Shown one piece after another: positions 11,593-23,291 of a DNA stretch of 64,000 bases; positions within the stretch are counted from its first letter, which is position 1; each line of letters opens with the position of its first letter. The stretch spans positions 65,492,682-65,556,681 of the forward strand of contig OX457038.1 in the NCBI GenBank assembly GCA_949752735.1. Direction: 5' to 3'. Below the pieces are notes generated by a model. It ran no database searches and had not been told where the DNA came from. It saw only the letters and a program-made list of their open reading frames with translations. This DNA is from Lumbricus terrestris (lineage: Eukaryota; Annelida; Clitellata; Crassiclitellata; Lumbricidae). The position numbers were made by a program, and so were the translations under genes.

Positions 11593-12074
11593 CAGGGTGG
11601 GCCATAAAAAAAGACCCCCCCTAGGTTTTTTGCCAATATCTTGGCCAGAAGTAAGAATTTTCAGATGAAATTTCACAGGCTTAAAGACAATTCATATTTA
11701 CACCTGATGGCCAGATTTTAGCAAAATATTTCAATCAGAGCAAACGTTATGCCACTATTATGGAGGCCACCCACCGTTTTTTGACGATTCAAAAACGTAA
11801 CGCAACAAAAAGTAGGTTTTTGCCAATATCTTGGCCTAAAGTAAGAATTTTGAAATGAAATTTTACAGGTTAATAGATAATTCATATTTACATATGATGG
11901 CCAGATTTCATAAAAATATTTCAAACAGAACAAAAATTATATCACTTTTAGTGAGGCCACCCTACGTTTTTTTGATGATTCAAAAAAGTCAAAAAACGGT
12001 GGGTGGTCTCACTAAAAGTGATAATACTTTTGTTCTGTTTGAAATATTTTTATGAAATCTGGCCATCATATTAA
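11593..12074. mobile_element. Truncated mariner-type MITE (CAGGGTGGGCCATAAA family)
   Basis: It starts after a TA with CAGGGTGGGCCATAAAAA, matching the ends of the element at 8275-9065. The body holds two direct copies of the TTGCCAATATCTTGGCC module (near 11628 and 11820) and an inverted part ending at GAAATCTGGCCATCATA. The right terminal repeat is missing. Confidence 0.6.
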
Positions 12075-12330
12075 TTCGGTCTTGTTGGCGGGATAAGGGA
12101 AAAAATTCGTGTTATTCGTCCCCGAGAAAACTGCTGACCTTTTTTACCGATTCAGCCGCCAAAAAAGTTGATGACCTTCTTTTTTATAGTCATCCGCCAA
12201 AATTTTCGGGGAAAATAAATATACCGATTCAGCCGCCAAAAAAGTTGATGACCTTTTTTTAGTCATCCGCCAAAATTTTCGGGGAAAATATACCGATTCA
12301 GCCGCCAAAAATGTTTAGGACCTTTATTCG
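12075..12330. repeat. Minisatellite of hAT-internal sequence (about 70-bp unit)
   Basis: Three copies of a unit running ACCGATTCAGCCGCC, GTTGATGACC, TTTAGTCATCCGCC, AAAATTTTCGGGG. Closely similar text lies inside the hAT elements at 6422, 17736, 24366, 51216 and 53764, so this looks like an element interior that has been tandemly amplified. Confidence 0.6.
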
Positions 12331-12348
12331 TGGAAAAGATACCAATCC

Positions 12349-12498
12349 AGCCGTCATGGACGGCCGTCCGCGTAACTGCAGGGACGCCGTCCCTGCAGTC
12401 ATGGACGACCATGCAGTGCTGACCAAATAAGTCATAGGACGGCGTCCTACCTCGAAAATAAGTGCCAGGACACCGTCCCGGCACACTTTAGGCCCTGA
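12349..12498. mobile_element. Partial MITE of the CAGGGCTTAAAGTG family
   Basis: Contains GTCATGGACGGCCGTCC and a right end CACTTTAGGCCCTG like those of the complete copies at 19324-20683 and 43939-44116. The left terminus is lost. Several short perfect palindromes occur, such as TGCAGGGACG followed by CGTCCCTGCA. Confidence 0.5.
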
Positions 12499-12961
12499 TG
12501 TGGACCTGGTGTGCGCAATGAGGGCTTTACAGTTGGTCTTAAGAGAGACCATAGGGGGGTTGAACCCCACAACCCTTCGGAAATTCTCACCCTATATACA
12601 CTTGAGAGGTCCCGTAGAACTAAAGTGGGAGAGGTTCCCGGAGTTAACCACAAACAAGTCAATTACTTGAAATGGAACACTGCAGGTATCTGTTATTTAC
12701 ATAGCCGACAGAAACATTATAGAGCCGAAATTCTTCAGTGCAAGAGTTGAGGTCTTGATGACTTGTGGAATGGTTTTGATGATGATAGCACTGTCTCAAT
12801 GGGCAATCGAATCGAAACCTTTAAGAGGAAGTAAAGAAAATTAAACTATTAAGCGATGCAAGTTTATTTGCATTGGTTTTAACCACTAAGCCACTTAAAG
12901 TTCTTATACGTCATGTTATGCTCTATATACCACGCTAATAAAAAATAATCATATATTGCAC

Positions 12962-13017
<56 letters not shown>

Positions 13018-14395
13018 ACTAGAGGCTTTCAGCGAGTTTAGGTTCCCCCCGCCCACCTTGGTAAGACACGTCCAATCCAGGATCGGGACAATATGGATCC
13101 GTAACGGTTTTCATACCTTGGCTATTATAGATCAGGAACAAAGAATCTGAGTAAATTTGGATTTTCGACGACGTGTCTTGTATTAGATTTTCATCCAGGA
13201 TCGAGGCTTTTAACCAGTTATTATTTTCACGCCTTGGATCTATAATTCAGGATAATAATAGCGACAATTTATGGCGCCGTAACACGGCCAAGCCAAGCCA
13301 TATTAAAACGGCCTCACAACTTCATAAGACGGATAACGACAGACAGGATAAGCTCTAGAAAACATCGGCTGGCAGCACTGGTCCTATAGGATGTAGATCA
13401 AAGGACATGAACTACATATTAGGCCAATTATACTTGACGTTAAGTTTCTCTGCTTCTGAAACGGGGTTAGAAAAAAGACATAATTATCATAGACCTAATT
13501 GATTACGTGACCAGCTAAGCCATGCATGACCTCTCACATACCGTATATAATTATTCCACTTTAACAGAAGGGATTTCACAAGTGGCTTCATGCCACGTAA
13601 TCTTAATAAAACTTCTTGATGACAAGTGGGAAATAACGCGAAGATCCGCTAACCGAATTGCATTCTGTCTGTCTGTCTGCCTGTCTGTCTGCCTGTATGT
13701 GTGTCTGTCTCCCTCTATCTGACTTGATTTTAACGGGCTAAGTAGGATTAGTCCTACATGTACTTTTCCATGCTGGTTGTATGGCAGACCACACACCGAG
13801 ACGCTGGCCTGTGTGTATGCAGCTGCCCGTTTAACCAATCATAGGCCTACTTAGTAGATAGCATATGCCTACGAGACACCAGCATGCAGGTCTCAATGAG
13901 CTCAATGCGTCTTTTTATAGCGTGGGGAAATTGTCGCTTCTAAGACATAGCTTCAGTGCTGCTATAATAGCACAGGCTGCGCGTCTTCCGAACCACGTAT
14001 AGAACACTGGTTATGTCTTCTTGTGTACCGTACTTGCGTTGCATTTCAATGACGTAAGGCAGAAATATCCGAGTAGACGACGTGTTTGATTGACAAGCAA
14101 GCACCCATGCATGCAGGCATTGCAGGGGCTTGGCATAGCGGCCTAGCCAACGAAGGCTAACCACCTGTGATTTAACGGGAAATTCCCTCGCGGGTATATA
14201 TACTGAAAATTCGATAATTTTTGCCTTCGCTCTCTCACGGCGGAAATAAGTGGACCTTGGCCTACTGCATATTCATATAGGCCTGCATAATTGGTCGGTT
14301 AATTAATCATTATTCGCTATAAATTTAAACAGACCAACCATTTATATTATCCAAATATTCGAGTTGATCTGCGCTATTTCTGACTCCCTGACCAA
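12499..14395. other. Intergenic DNA with (TA)n and TCTG repeats
   Basis: No gene is supported. A (TA)n run of about 50 bp lies at 12963-13013 and a short CTGT/CTGC run at about 13662-13715. Remaining sequence is AT-rich without recognisable coding. Confidence 0.5.
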
Positions 14396-15062
14396 CCGAC
14401 CAACCGACAGACGGTTCCACAACATTTACTGGTCCACCGACAACTGGTCCATGCAACGACAGCTGGTCCCCAGACAACTGGTCCAACGACAACTCGTCCA
14501 CCGAAATAGAAGCCGGATTAATGAGAAAGCGCTTGAGAAATGGAAGGTGGATGAAGGTTCTTCATTTATAAAATAGAAGCCGGATTTATGAAAAGACTTT
14601 CATGGTTTTCTAGCCTAATTGGAAGCTGGATTGATGATTTTCATTCATGTACTTCAACATTGCATCCAGCTTCTATTTCAGATCTAAAAGCACCTTGATC
14701 CAGCTTCCATTTCGTAAACGTTTTGTCATCAATCCAGCTCCTATTTCACCTGTAAAAGAATCTTCGTCCAGCTTCTATTTCCCAAGCGTTCTGTTCATAC
14801 TTCTATTTCATCTGTAAAAGAACCCTCATCCAGCTTCTATTTCCCAAGCGTTCTGTTCACAAGTCCAGCTTCTATTTCACCTGTAAAAGAACCCTCATCC
14901 ACCTTCCATTTCTCAAACGTTTTCTCATTAATCCAGCTCCTATTTCAGCTGCAAAAACCATCGACCAAAAAAATTCCCAGGGAACATTTTGTCGTTAATC
15001 ATTTGTCGATGAATCAAAATTTCGTGGACGAGTTGTCGTTGGACGAGTTGTCGTGACACCCC
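14396..15062. mobile_element. Fold-back element with internal 60-bp direct repeats
   Basis: The left arm carries GACAACTGGTCC and GACAACTCGTCC motifs, then TAGAAGCCGGATTAATGAG and AAATGGAAGGTGGATGAAGG. The right arm (14886-15058) carries the reverse complements in mirror order, ending GGACGAGTTGTCG. Between them are about six direct copies of a unit with CAGCTTCTATTTC, CTGTAAAAGAA and CCCTCATC. This is the architecture of a fold-back or long-inverted-repeat transposon. No protein and no clean target duplication were found. Confidence 0.6.
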
Positions 15063-15157
15063 GCCAGACTGCTTCACTAAGTCTTAGTGCCACGATGGCT
15101 GATATGCTCCACAGCGGTCGACCTGTGACGCGGAGAGTAGGCCTATAGGCTACCGGC

Positions 15158-16020
15158 CAGTGGTGGCCAACCTGCGGCACGCGTGCCACTTGTGGCACGC
15201 CGGTCTTTGATGAGTGGCACGGAGGACCATAACATTTTTGAGAGATGCTAGTTTAAAATGCTATCTCTTAGACTTAGGCGAATCTTAGCCTCTGCATCCC
15301 TGTAGCTGCAGTGACCAGAGGTGAGGTCGATTAGTCTGACAGCTGCAGACGGACGCAGCACAGGAAAGAAAGTATGAAGATAGCATTGTCTTGCAGGAGT
15401 TTGGTGTAAATTTAGAAGAACAGTTACATTACTTTGACTTTGGGGAAAGTCATCCAAATTCTGTTTGTCTGCTGTGTACTGTAACAGTTGTGGTATGTAA
15501 ATAATTAGCGTTGAACGTCACTTCAGCGAGTTACATGGGGACTAATAAAAAATATCGACTTGGGTCAGCTATCAGGACTAATTATACCAGCCAGAGCACC
15601 TTTAGGCAAAACAGTAATTTTTGTCAGAAAAAAGAAAAGGATCAATTGATATTGATGGTCAAATTTATACGAGTTAAGTCTGAAATCAGCCTAAAATAAA
15701 AACTTATTCTGCTGGCGAGTAAAGGTTTTGTCAAGTTTTCTGAAGGTTCAGGTGTGCCAAAATTAAAGCAATAATAACACTGCCCTTGAACGCAACATTC
15801 CCATGAGGCTCAGTAGGCTATTTGGAATTATGCTTTTGTAGCTAACCATGAACTAACACTGTACGTAGGCCTACACCATATCTGAATAGTTACTTTATGT
15901 AAGTGCATATTTCATATTGGAACAGGTCACAATGCCTCTGGTATTATATTATGTGGTGGCACGCGAACGGTACGCGTGATTTTTTGTGGCACACTATGTA
16001 CAAAAGGTTGGCCACCACTG
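15158..16020. mobile_element. hAT element with decayed transposase N-terminus
   Basis: The ends are CAGTGGTGGCCAACC and its inverse GGTTGGCCACCACTG, with longer similarity in CGGCACGCGTGCCAC. An imperfect duplication of GGCTACC flanks it, with two extra bases on the left. Inside, about 15450-15545, frames broken by at least one frameshift read CLLC and then SVERHFSELHG. This is the Cys2...His-His pattern of the BED-type zinc finger that opens many hAT transposases. The catalytic RNase-H-like domain is not visible. Confidence 0.7.
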
Positions 16021-16028
16021 GGCTACCC

Positions 16029-16030
<2 letters not shown>

Positions 16031-16069
<39 letters not shown>
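16031..16069. repeat. (TA)n microsatellite
   Basis: About 19 uninterrupted units, directly adjoining the right flank of the hAT element. Confidence 0.9.
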
Positions 16070-16075
<6 letters not shown>

Positions 16076-16097
16076 TGAGGGTCATAATTAGACGTTT

Positions 16098-16215
16098 TGT
16101 ACCTGAGCCTATAGTCCTCTGTATGGTTAGTGTGCTCTGCTGTCAATTGAAAGGGCGGTGGTTCACACCCACTCCAGAGCAGAAAATTATGTTGAGGCTT
16201 CTGCAGCATCTTAGT
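16098..16215 (+). repeat. tRNA-derived SINE-like sequence
   Basis: TGGTTAGTGTGCTC resembles an A box and GGTGGTTCACACCC a B box, with CTGTCAATTGAAAGGG where an anticodon arm would lie. Overall spacing is close to a tRNA, but the acceptor stem pairs poorly, so a SINE head is more likely than a functional tRNA. Confidence 0.4.
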
Positions 16216-16612
16216 CAACTCATCTATGAAGAGTTCATCCCATAGCGCTCTGTCAGCGTGAAGGCGAGACGGCGAGGGAGAGGATTGGACATCCGCCAGC
16301 ATATGCCGAGATCAAGACGAATGAAGTCGCTAATAGGCTACTTCATATAACCACAGCTGCACTATAGAGCCCAAGAGGTTACTTCTCAACGTCACGTATA
16401 CGGCTTCGGTGGGCGTGAAATAAAATCGTGGTCTATGAGATCAGCTGCATGGGTAATAATACGGGTTTGGTGAGGTGTCACGTGGTTGTAGCTGTTTACA
16501 AGTAATCACGTGTCTAATAAAATTGTAATTTGTTTGGTGAATTCAATGAATTAATGTCTTTGGAATTCCTGACGTCGCCATTGAATGCATACAGTGGAAA
16601 TTACCTCGTATT

Positions 16613-16763
16613 CATAGGCGCAACCACCCTATGGGACCCACGGGACGCGTCCCCCCCCCAACTTTTGAGTGGTCCCCTAACTTTATTAGTATGGTCCCCC
16701 CCAACTTTTAGGACGTGATTCATTATGGTCCCCTCCAACTTTTAGGACGTGATTGCACCTATG
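16613..16763. mobile_element. hAT-type MITE (CATAGGCGCAACC ends), 151 bp
   Basis: Left end CATAGGCGCAACCACC, right end the inverse of CATAGGTGCAATC. It is flanked by a perfect 8-bp duplication CTCGTATT (16605-16612 and 16764-16771). The inside holds three copies of a GGTCCCC...CCAACTTTT motif. Non-coding. Confidence 0.85.
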
Positions 16764-17511
16764 CTCGTATTAAATTATTAATTATTAAAAATACTTATCA
16801 GCTCCTCATGAGTCTGTACGAAATCTGTTAATCGTGGGGCGTTTGCCTGCTTGTTAGTCAGTCTATGCGTGTATTATAAGCCTATACCTCTTTTCTAGAG
16901 GGGTGTGACCTCTTTTCGACGCATTCGAATCGAATAAGACCTATTATGGTAGAACGAGGTACAGGCTACGGATCAGGGCTGTTTTAAAGGAATTTTTAGA
17001 ACTGCACAATTCCTTCTTTCATTTCCCATCATTCATGGCAAATTACTTCCAATCGGAGGACAATGACCTTTTTGAAACTAGTTTTAACTGCACAGAAGTG
17101 CTTCTACAACTGCACAAGTACAACTGCACGTTAAAAAAGCCCTGCTACGGATCTCTTTCCATCTGTGCCTTTGTCGCTTTCTGTCTCTGCTTCTTTCTCT
17201 GTATATATCTTTCTGTTTACCCGTAGGTTAACAGTTCAAATCTAGCTTCTTTTTTTAGTTACATCCAAGTAATCTCAATCGATATTAGGATATACCTCTG
17301 CAGTCTACACTACCACTGTTCTCGTTGCTCGCATCCTTCTCTGATTTTATATAAAAAGCAAGCTTATATATAAATTCTTATGCTTAGCCTACAATTTGTG
17401 GCATTTAGGCCTACGTTAATTGCATAAAACTGGTGAAAGAACTTTTTAAAGCTATATAGCCTCAATATCTGGAAGATTAAAGATGTCACAAAAATGTTAA
17501 CTGCATTAAAT

Positions 17512-17512
<1 letters not shown>
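16764..17512. other. Intergenic DNA, nothing recognised
   Basis: AT-rich sequence with no repeats of note and no supported gene. Confidence 0.5.

Positions 17513-17603
<91 letters not shown>
17513..17603. repeat. (CT)n microsatellite
   Basis: About 45 uninterrupted CT units (GA on the other strand). Confidence 0.95.
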
Positions 17604-17605
<2 letters not shown>

Positions 17606-17735
17606 TCTTATTTTCGATGGAGAAGTAGGCCTAGAGAAACGATTTGAGAAGTGAGCGACAAACGAAACAAGAAGAAGAAGGAAGTATAGGCCCACTGTAA
17701 GACACCGCACTTCGAATAGAAAACAGAACTGCAGT

Positions 17736-18031
17736 CATGGGCGGATACCTAGGGGGGAAAGGGGGGGACGGTCCCCCCAATGGAGGTGGTGGGGGACGGC
17801 CCATGCATTTGTCCCCCCCCCCCCCCCAATCGTTGAGCGTCACGACTAAAAAAAGTTCATCAACTTTTTTGCGGCGAAAATAGAAAATTTCGTCGAGATT
17901 TCGCCGATCGTCAGAAATTTTGGCAGGTAAAAGATGGAAATTTTTCGGCGACACTCAGAGCCATTCGTCCGTCAAAAAATCTCGCGTCTTTCGGTCCCCC
18001 CTCCAAACCTCCGCCCAGGTCTCCGCCTATG
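17736..18031. mobile_element. hAT-type MITE (GGGCGGATAC family), 296 bp
   Basis: The left end is CATGGGCGGATACCTAGG; the right end is the inverse of CATAGGCGGAGACC. The flanks ACTGCAGT (17728-17735) and AGTGCAGT (18032-18039) form an 8-bp duplication with one mismatch. The inside shows TTTTTGCGGCGAAAA and TTTTCGGCGACACTCAG, motifs shared with the elements at 24366 and 53764. Non-coding. Confidence 0.8.
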
Positions 18032-18288
18032 AGTGCAGTCTATTAGAACTATAGGCCTAAGTTAAAGATTTGGCGCAAAACGCCACGAGTAGACATGCAT
18101 CTGCTTAGAGTGCAGCAACATTTTTCGGTCTAAACACAATTCACATCTTCACAACATTATCGTAATAATTATGCATAAACCATAATAACTGTTACACTTA
18201 GAATAATAGGCCTATAATTAGCGAATACCATTGCAATTGTAGGACATCAGTCACATCATCACGTTCATTATGTGACTTCACATTATGC

Positions 18289-18594
18289 CAGTGGTTCCCA
18301 ACCCGTGGCCCGCGGGCCAAAAGTGGCCAGGCCTAATAAATTGGCCCCCATCTCTCAAGGAATTATCCAAAATATATGGGAAATCGAAAATTTAGAAAGG
18401 ATAGAACACATAATTATTTTCTATTACAAATTATTTCATTTTGAAGTCTATAAATGACATCAAAATTCTATTTTGATTCAATTATAAATTTTCTATTCTT
18501 TTAGCTAATTAAATTTCAGCCATGTGGCCTCCTAATGTCCTCAAACTTAGAAAAAGTGGCCTGGGCCTACAGTCACAAAAGGTTGGGAACACTG
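18289..18594. mobile_element. hAT element of Charlie type (CAGTGGTTCCCAACC ends), 306 bp
   Basis: The left end CAGTGGTTCCCAACCCGTGG and right end GGTTGGGAACACTG are the classic inverted repeats of Charlie-like hATs. The flanks CATTATGC and CATTATTC are an 8-bp duplication with one mismatch. The middle is AT-rich and non-coding. Confidence 0.85.
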
Positions 18595-18602
18595 CATTAT
18601 TC

Positions 18603-19323
18603 TAATAGGCCTAATTATTTTCCAGACGCCATCATCCAGATCAGACTGGAAACTTCAAACTAGTATTTTAATACCATTTCAATTAACTAATATGTTTTTT
18701 AAGTGTTATATAATTTTCGTCGTAATCGTCTTGCCTTTGCAGTAGCATTTGCGTGCCGTCTAAGGTTAGGCCTATTATATAGGCCTATAGGAAATACGGT
18801 ATGAATTATTGCTTTAAGCCGGTAAAATGTGATTTAAGACTTCATAAATTTGACCGAAATATCAACAAACCGTTGGGGTTAGGGTCCACCTGTTTATCCC
18901 CATAGGCCTACTGTATAATGCGCCTGTGAATATAAGGTGGTTTCGGCGATTTGACCTTCGGGCTTTGCAGAAGATACGAGTTTACTATTACATGTTAACG
19001 TGTATAATAAAATCCGAGCATAAGCAGAAGATAGGCATATACCAGCGACATCTTGCGAATAGGTAGTGGCGCGAGGATCATGGGTCACCCAATAGACATT
19101 ATGAGTGAATGATCCGTCTATTATAGATACTTATTCAAAGTCTATTTGAAAACCATTTTTTATTGCTCCATAATCGAACAGACTGGCGTAGTTCCATATA
19201 CAATGCAATACAATACAATGAAATACAGTGAAATGCAACGCAACACGATACAATATAATGCAATGCAACACGATACAATACAATGCAGCGAAGTGTTATG
19301 GCTTTGCTATACTGTACTAGTAC
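18603..19323. other. Intergenic DNA with TAGGCCTA cluster and pentamer array
   Basis: Exact TAGGCCTA octamers occur at about 18606, 18766, 18780 and 18903. A CAATA/CAATG pentanucleotide array lies at about 19198-19288. No gene is supported. Confidence 0.5.
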
Positions 19324-20683
19324 CAGTGCTTAAAGCAGTGCCGGCGCTAGGGTACCGGAGGCCCCCCCCAAAAAAAACCTTGAGGCCCCCTAAACCTTAA
19401 GCTGTCATTTTAAAAATTCTCATAATTCAAGTGCTGAAGGACTACATGGTTTAATAGCCTACTTCAATAAATGTTCTCTCCCAATTGTTTAAATTTTTGA
19501 ACACACTGTAAAGGTAGAATTTTAAGCTGTCAGCTTAACAAAATGTTATTGCTCTTTTTTCAATGCTGTTATTCGTGGTTTAGGACTTCAGAGTGTCACC
19601 TTCCAATTGTTAATTTTTTGGAATTTGTACACTGTATATCTGTTGCACTTGAAGCTGTCATCCTAACAAAATTATTGATAATTAATTTCAGTGCTCAGAG
19701 ACATGTTTTAAGACTTCAATGAATTTCTCCTCTTTATTGTTTAATTTTCGATTTGCACACTGTAGCCTAATCGTTGTATTTTAAGCTGTCATCTTAACAG
19801 AATTGATCACTATGGAAAAACAATGGATAAAACTGAAGAAATTTATTATACTTATGAAATATTTACGAAATATTGGGAGAATTTAAGGACTGCGTCCCAT
19901 CACAAATTGTGGGGTCCGTGCCCCTGTCCCCTCTAAGCCTCAGTCCTTGATTGAAGGGCAAGTATTGCTGTATTCGTTTGCGTAATATTATTTTGTAAGT
20001 TTTGTGTAACTATATAATTCGGTGCATAGTTTCAGGAATGAACAGTCATGAAAGGTATTATTAATTGCCAGCTAAGTTTAGAGGCCCCTTACAAACTTGA
20101 GGCCATACAGTCCCAATGACATCTGGGGACTATATAGTATGCACAGTCTTTATCTGGGGGGTCCTCATGCAGGATCTATTTTGAGGCTCACTACATTAGT
20201 GCTTAGAATAAGTTATAAACGTTGTGTTGAGAAAGTAGACTCAAATGGCTTGAATAAGTTTAAATAGCTGGCCTATACTTACACCCAAAATCAGTATGTA
20301 GGCTATTTGCATTTAGGTCTGCTATGGCAGTGCCATGGTTTGTTGAGGCATGTACCAGACCGGATCGGGGGCCCCCAAGTGAATGTGCCATTTAAAAAAA
20401 TATACGGTCACAAAATAGGTATAATGACCAGATAAATTTGGAGGCCCCTTGCAAACTTGAGGCCCCCCCAACCGGGGGGCGCGGGGGGTGCTAACGCCGG
20501 CACTGGCTTAAAGTGTGGAAAAATAAGTGCCTGGACGCCTCTTATACCTTTCTTAAAGAAGTCCCTGGAATCCCTTACCTTTCCAGGCTGTGCTGGTCAA
20601 TAATAAGTGTCAGGGCGGCGTTCAGAATTTAAAATAAGTGCATGGACGCCGTCCATGATCGTCAAGCCACACTTTAAGCCCTG
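19324..20683. mobile_element. Outer hAT-type MITE (CAG[GT]GCTTAAAGTG family), split by an insertion
   Basis: The left end is CAGTGCTTAAAG (19324-19335), resuming at 20506 as GCTTAAAGTGTGG. The right end is CACACTTTAAGCCCTG. A perfect 8-bp duplication ACTAGTAC flanks it (19316-19323 and 20684-20691). Without the nested element and one duplication it would be 182 bp, matching the intact relative at 43939-44116 (178 bp). Non-coding. Confidence 0.85.
19336..20505. mobile_element. Nested hAT-like element (CAGTGCCGGCGCTAG ends), 1.17 kb
   Basis: The left end is CAGTGCCGGCGCTAGGG; the right end is the inverse of CAGTGCCGGCGTTAGC. The flanking 8-bp duplication GCTTAAAG (19328-19335 and 20506-20513) is a piece of the terminal repeat of the host MITE. 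The interior is AT-rich, with repeated CAAATTTGAG-like and GAGGCCCC motifs near both ends, and has no transposase frame. Confidence 0.85.
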
Positions 20684-20789
20684 ACTAGTACTGTACTACA
20701 GAGTACAGACCCTACTATATGTAGCCTACTATAGCCGACTATGCTATGTCATGCTAAAGCCTAAATGCTATACTTTACTCTCTGTTCTT

Positions 20790-22885
20790 AAACCTTGAAT
20801 CCACACAACTTAACCGCCTCCAACTCATACAAAATTCTCTAGCTAGAGCCCTTCACCAGAACACCCAGACATCATCACATCACCACCTTCCTCAAGTCAC
20901 TTCACTGGTTGAAAATCCCAGAGCAAATTCACTTAAAAGTTCTCTCCTTAAGGCTTAACTTAACATACAACTCTTTACAATGCTCCCATCCAGCCTATAT
21001 ACAGGGTGGCTCAAAAAAAAACGTACCACCGGGGAAAATGCGATATCTTCGCAGCCGATCGAACTTTTTCTGCGAAAATTTTCCAATTTGTAGGGGAATG
21101 AATTTCCAACAATACCTGAAAGTTTCATTTGAAACTTTTCATGTTTGCAAAAGTTACAGCTGTTCAAACTTAAAATTTCGTTTTTTCAATTATCCGCGGA
21201 AAATTGACGTCACTTGTAGATTTCCAAGTCAAATGATATCACTTTTCACTACGACCTCAGCATTCCGTTTTGCAGTTTATTGTAAGGTATAATGAGAGTG
21301 TCCACTCCCTGCCTTAACACAAGCTCAAATTCTTTTTGTGAAGCTCAGTATGGCCTTGTTGGTCGGGTCCTGCGGCAACTGACCCCACATTAGCAGCAAG
21401 ACTTGCTTCAGCTGGCCAATGTTCTCCAACTTGGGATTAAATGTCTTGCAGCGTTCCAGCATAGCTCCCCAGACGTGATAAACAAGAGGGTTAAGGTCTG
21501 GCGAGTTTGTAAATCATCTTTGCCAATGCATTTACTTCAGTTGATGTCAATAAGGTAGCGCCATCATAATCAACCTTGCCGTGCGAGCAAGCAGGCGCAC
21601 TGTCCTGCTGCATAATAAAACCAGATGTTAGAGCATACCTGGTCTTCAATGAGTCTGGGTAAGCGAGTTCAATGATGAGTTTGACATCTAACCTACTGAA
21701 TGGGATTAATTGCAGTCTTTTCTTGCAGCCGCAACACACGCCGGCATATCTGATGCCGAAACCACGATTTGCTTTGCAAACTTGACCTTTCGATTACCAA
21801 GCGAATTTCGTGAAAATCGCGCTTTTTCCGTCAGATCAAGCGACCACTTCCTGCCTCTCTTCCGACATCTGATCTTCGTTACATAAACACGTTTGCAGAT
21901 AGTCTTCAATGTGCTCAGGCTCCACTTTTCACTGGGTATTTTGCTATGATCACGCGATGTCTCAGTCTCTGTTCATGCAAAGTCCGAGTTCCCATTTGAT
22001 CTTTTGCAGAAACTTTGCCCATGACGTTCATTGTTTGGGTTCACCAATTGAGACCTTAATCTATAAAATATCACCAAATACCAGCAGATTGCTTCATAAA
22101 CAGCTTCTTTACAGCTCATAGTGAGGTCGTATGACATCATCATCAATGTGTGTGTGTTGTAATTTGCCAAACATCCTAATGAAATCACTTGTATTGGAGC
22201 ATGATTCTCCGGATAATTGAAAAAACGAAATTTTAAGTTTGAACAGCTGTAACTTTTGCAAACATGAAAAGTTTCAAATGAAACTTTCAGGGATTGTTGT
22301 ATATTCATTCCCCTTCAAATTGTGAAATTTTCGCAGAAAAACCCCAATCGGCTGCGAAGATATCGCATTTTCCCCGGTGGTACGTTTTTTTTTGAGCCAC
22401 CCTGTATATACCCGTTCTACCCGATCGTCCGCCTGCCTTACACTCTCTCGACCGCCGGTCACAAGTCATCTCAAGTTCTCCAACCGAGCAATATCCAACA
22501 CAGCACCACGCCTTTGGAATGATCTGCCTCCTGAATTCCGATCCTTTTCAGTCCCTCCATCATCATTACTAATCACACACCATCACCTTCCTCAGACTTC
22601 TCTAGCCATCACATCTCGGGCTTTTCATTCTAAACTTAAGACACTCCTTTCCATTACTCTTATCCTGTCTCATCTGATCCTCCACCCTCCAATTCTCGGC
22701 TCAGACGACACCCGCTTTAGTAGCTGCTCTGCGCCCCCCTCTGATCCTACGGTAACTCGACCCGGACCACCACGGACTACTCTTAGGGACAGACCTTTTG
22801 ACTCAACGCAGCGCTCGTCAATAAGCTGGTGCCCCGCGCTTGGCTTTCGAGTAGCGCTTTAGAAATCGGGGATTACGATTACGAT
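20790..22885 (+). pseudogene. CR1/L2-like LINE ORF2 C-terminus, interrupted by a mariner
   Basis: Before the insertion, one frame reads LNRLQLIQNSLARAL, then LLKSLHWLKIPEQIHLKVL and YNSLQCSHPAY. After it, a second frame reads SNTAPRLWNDLPPEFRSF and AFHSKLKTLL. This is the familiar C-terminal region of CR1/L2-type reverse transcriptases. The 3' end (about 22,845-22,885) is AGTAGCGCTTTAGAAAT followed by GATTAC repeats. Upstream RT and endonuclease parts are missing and the frame is shifted, so the copy is dead. Confidence 0.8.
21002..22404 (-). mobile_element. Mariner-family DNA transposon, degenerate, 1.40 kb
   Basis: The terminal inverted repeats start CAGGGTGGCTC and then ACGTACCACCGGGG on both sides and remain similar for roughly 190-250 bp. 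TA lies at each edge (21000-21001 and 22405-22406). The minus strand has a broken transposase: a segment near 21620 reads FIMQQDSAPACSHGK, and after a stop LNPLVYHVWGAML, LPQDPTNKAILSF. These match the second and third catalytic-Asp regions of mariner (QQD-APAH and SPDLNPLDY-VWG). The third Asp coincides with a stop codon (LARP-stop-LNP), so this copy is inactive. It is inserted in a LINE. Confidence 0.85.
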
Positions 22886-23206
22886 TGCTATGCCATGCTA
22901 TGCCATGCCATACCATACCATAGGCCTATACTTACTATATACTAATTAAAAACTTATGGCTCGCTTTTTTACATGGCAGGTCATACACAAGAAGGCATGC
23001 AGGTTTCACTACCTAGACATCGCGAAATGAGAAAAAAATAGCTCTAATTTTGATGTTAATTGAGCAACAGATGTTTCACTTTTCGAACTGAAGTTGAAAG
23101 ACTTCCAATCTAAAGATCCTGAGACCGAGATAGCGCGATTTCAAACATGAAGTCCGTGAGGCTGTTACCGCGTGTACACTTGATCTCTGTGACAAAGACT
23201 CACAAG

Positions 23207-23291
<85 letters not shown>

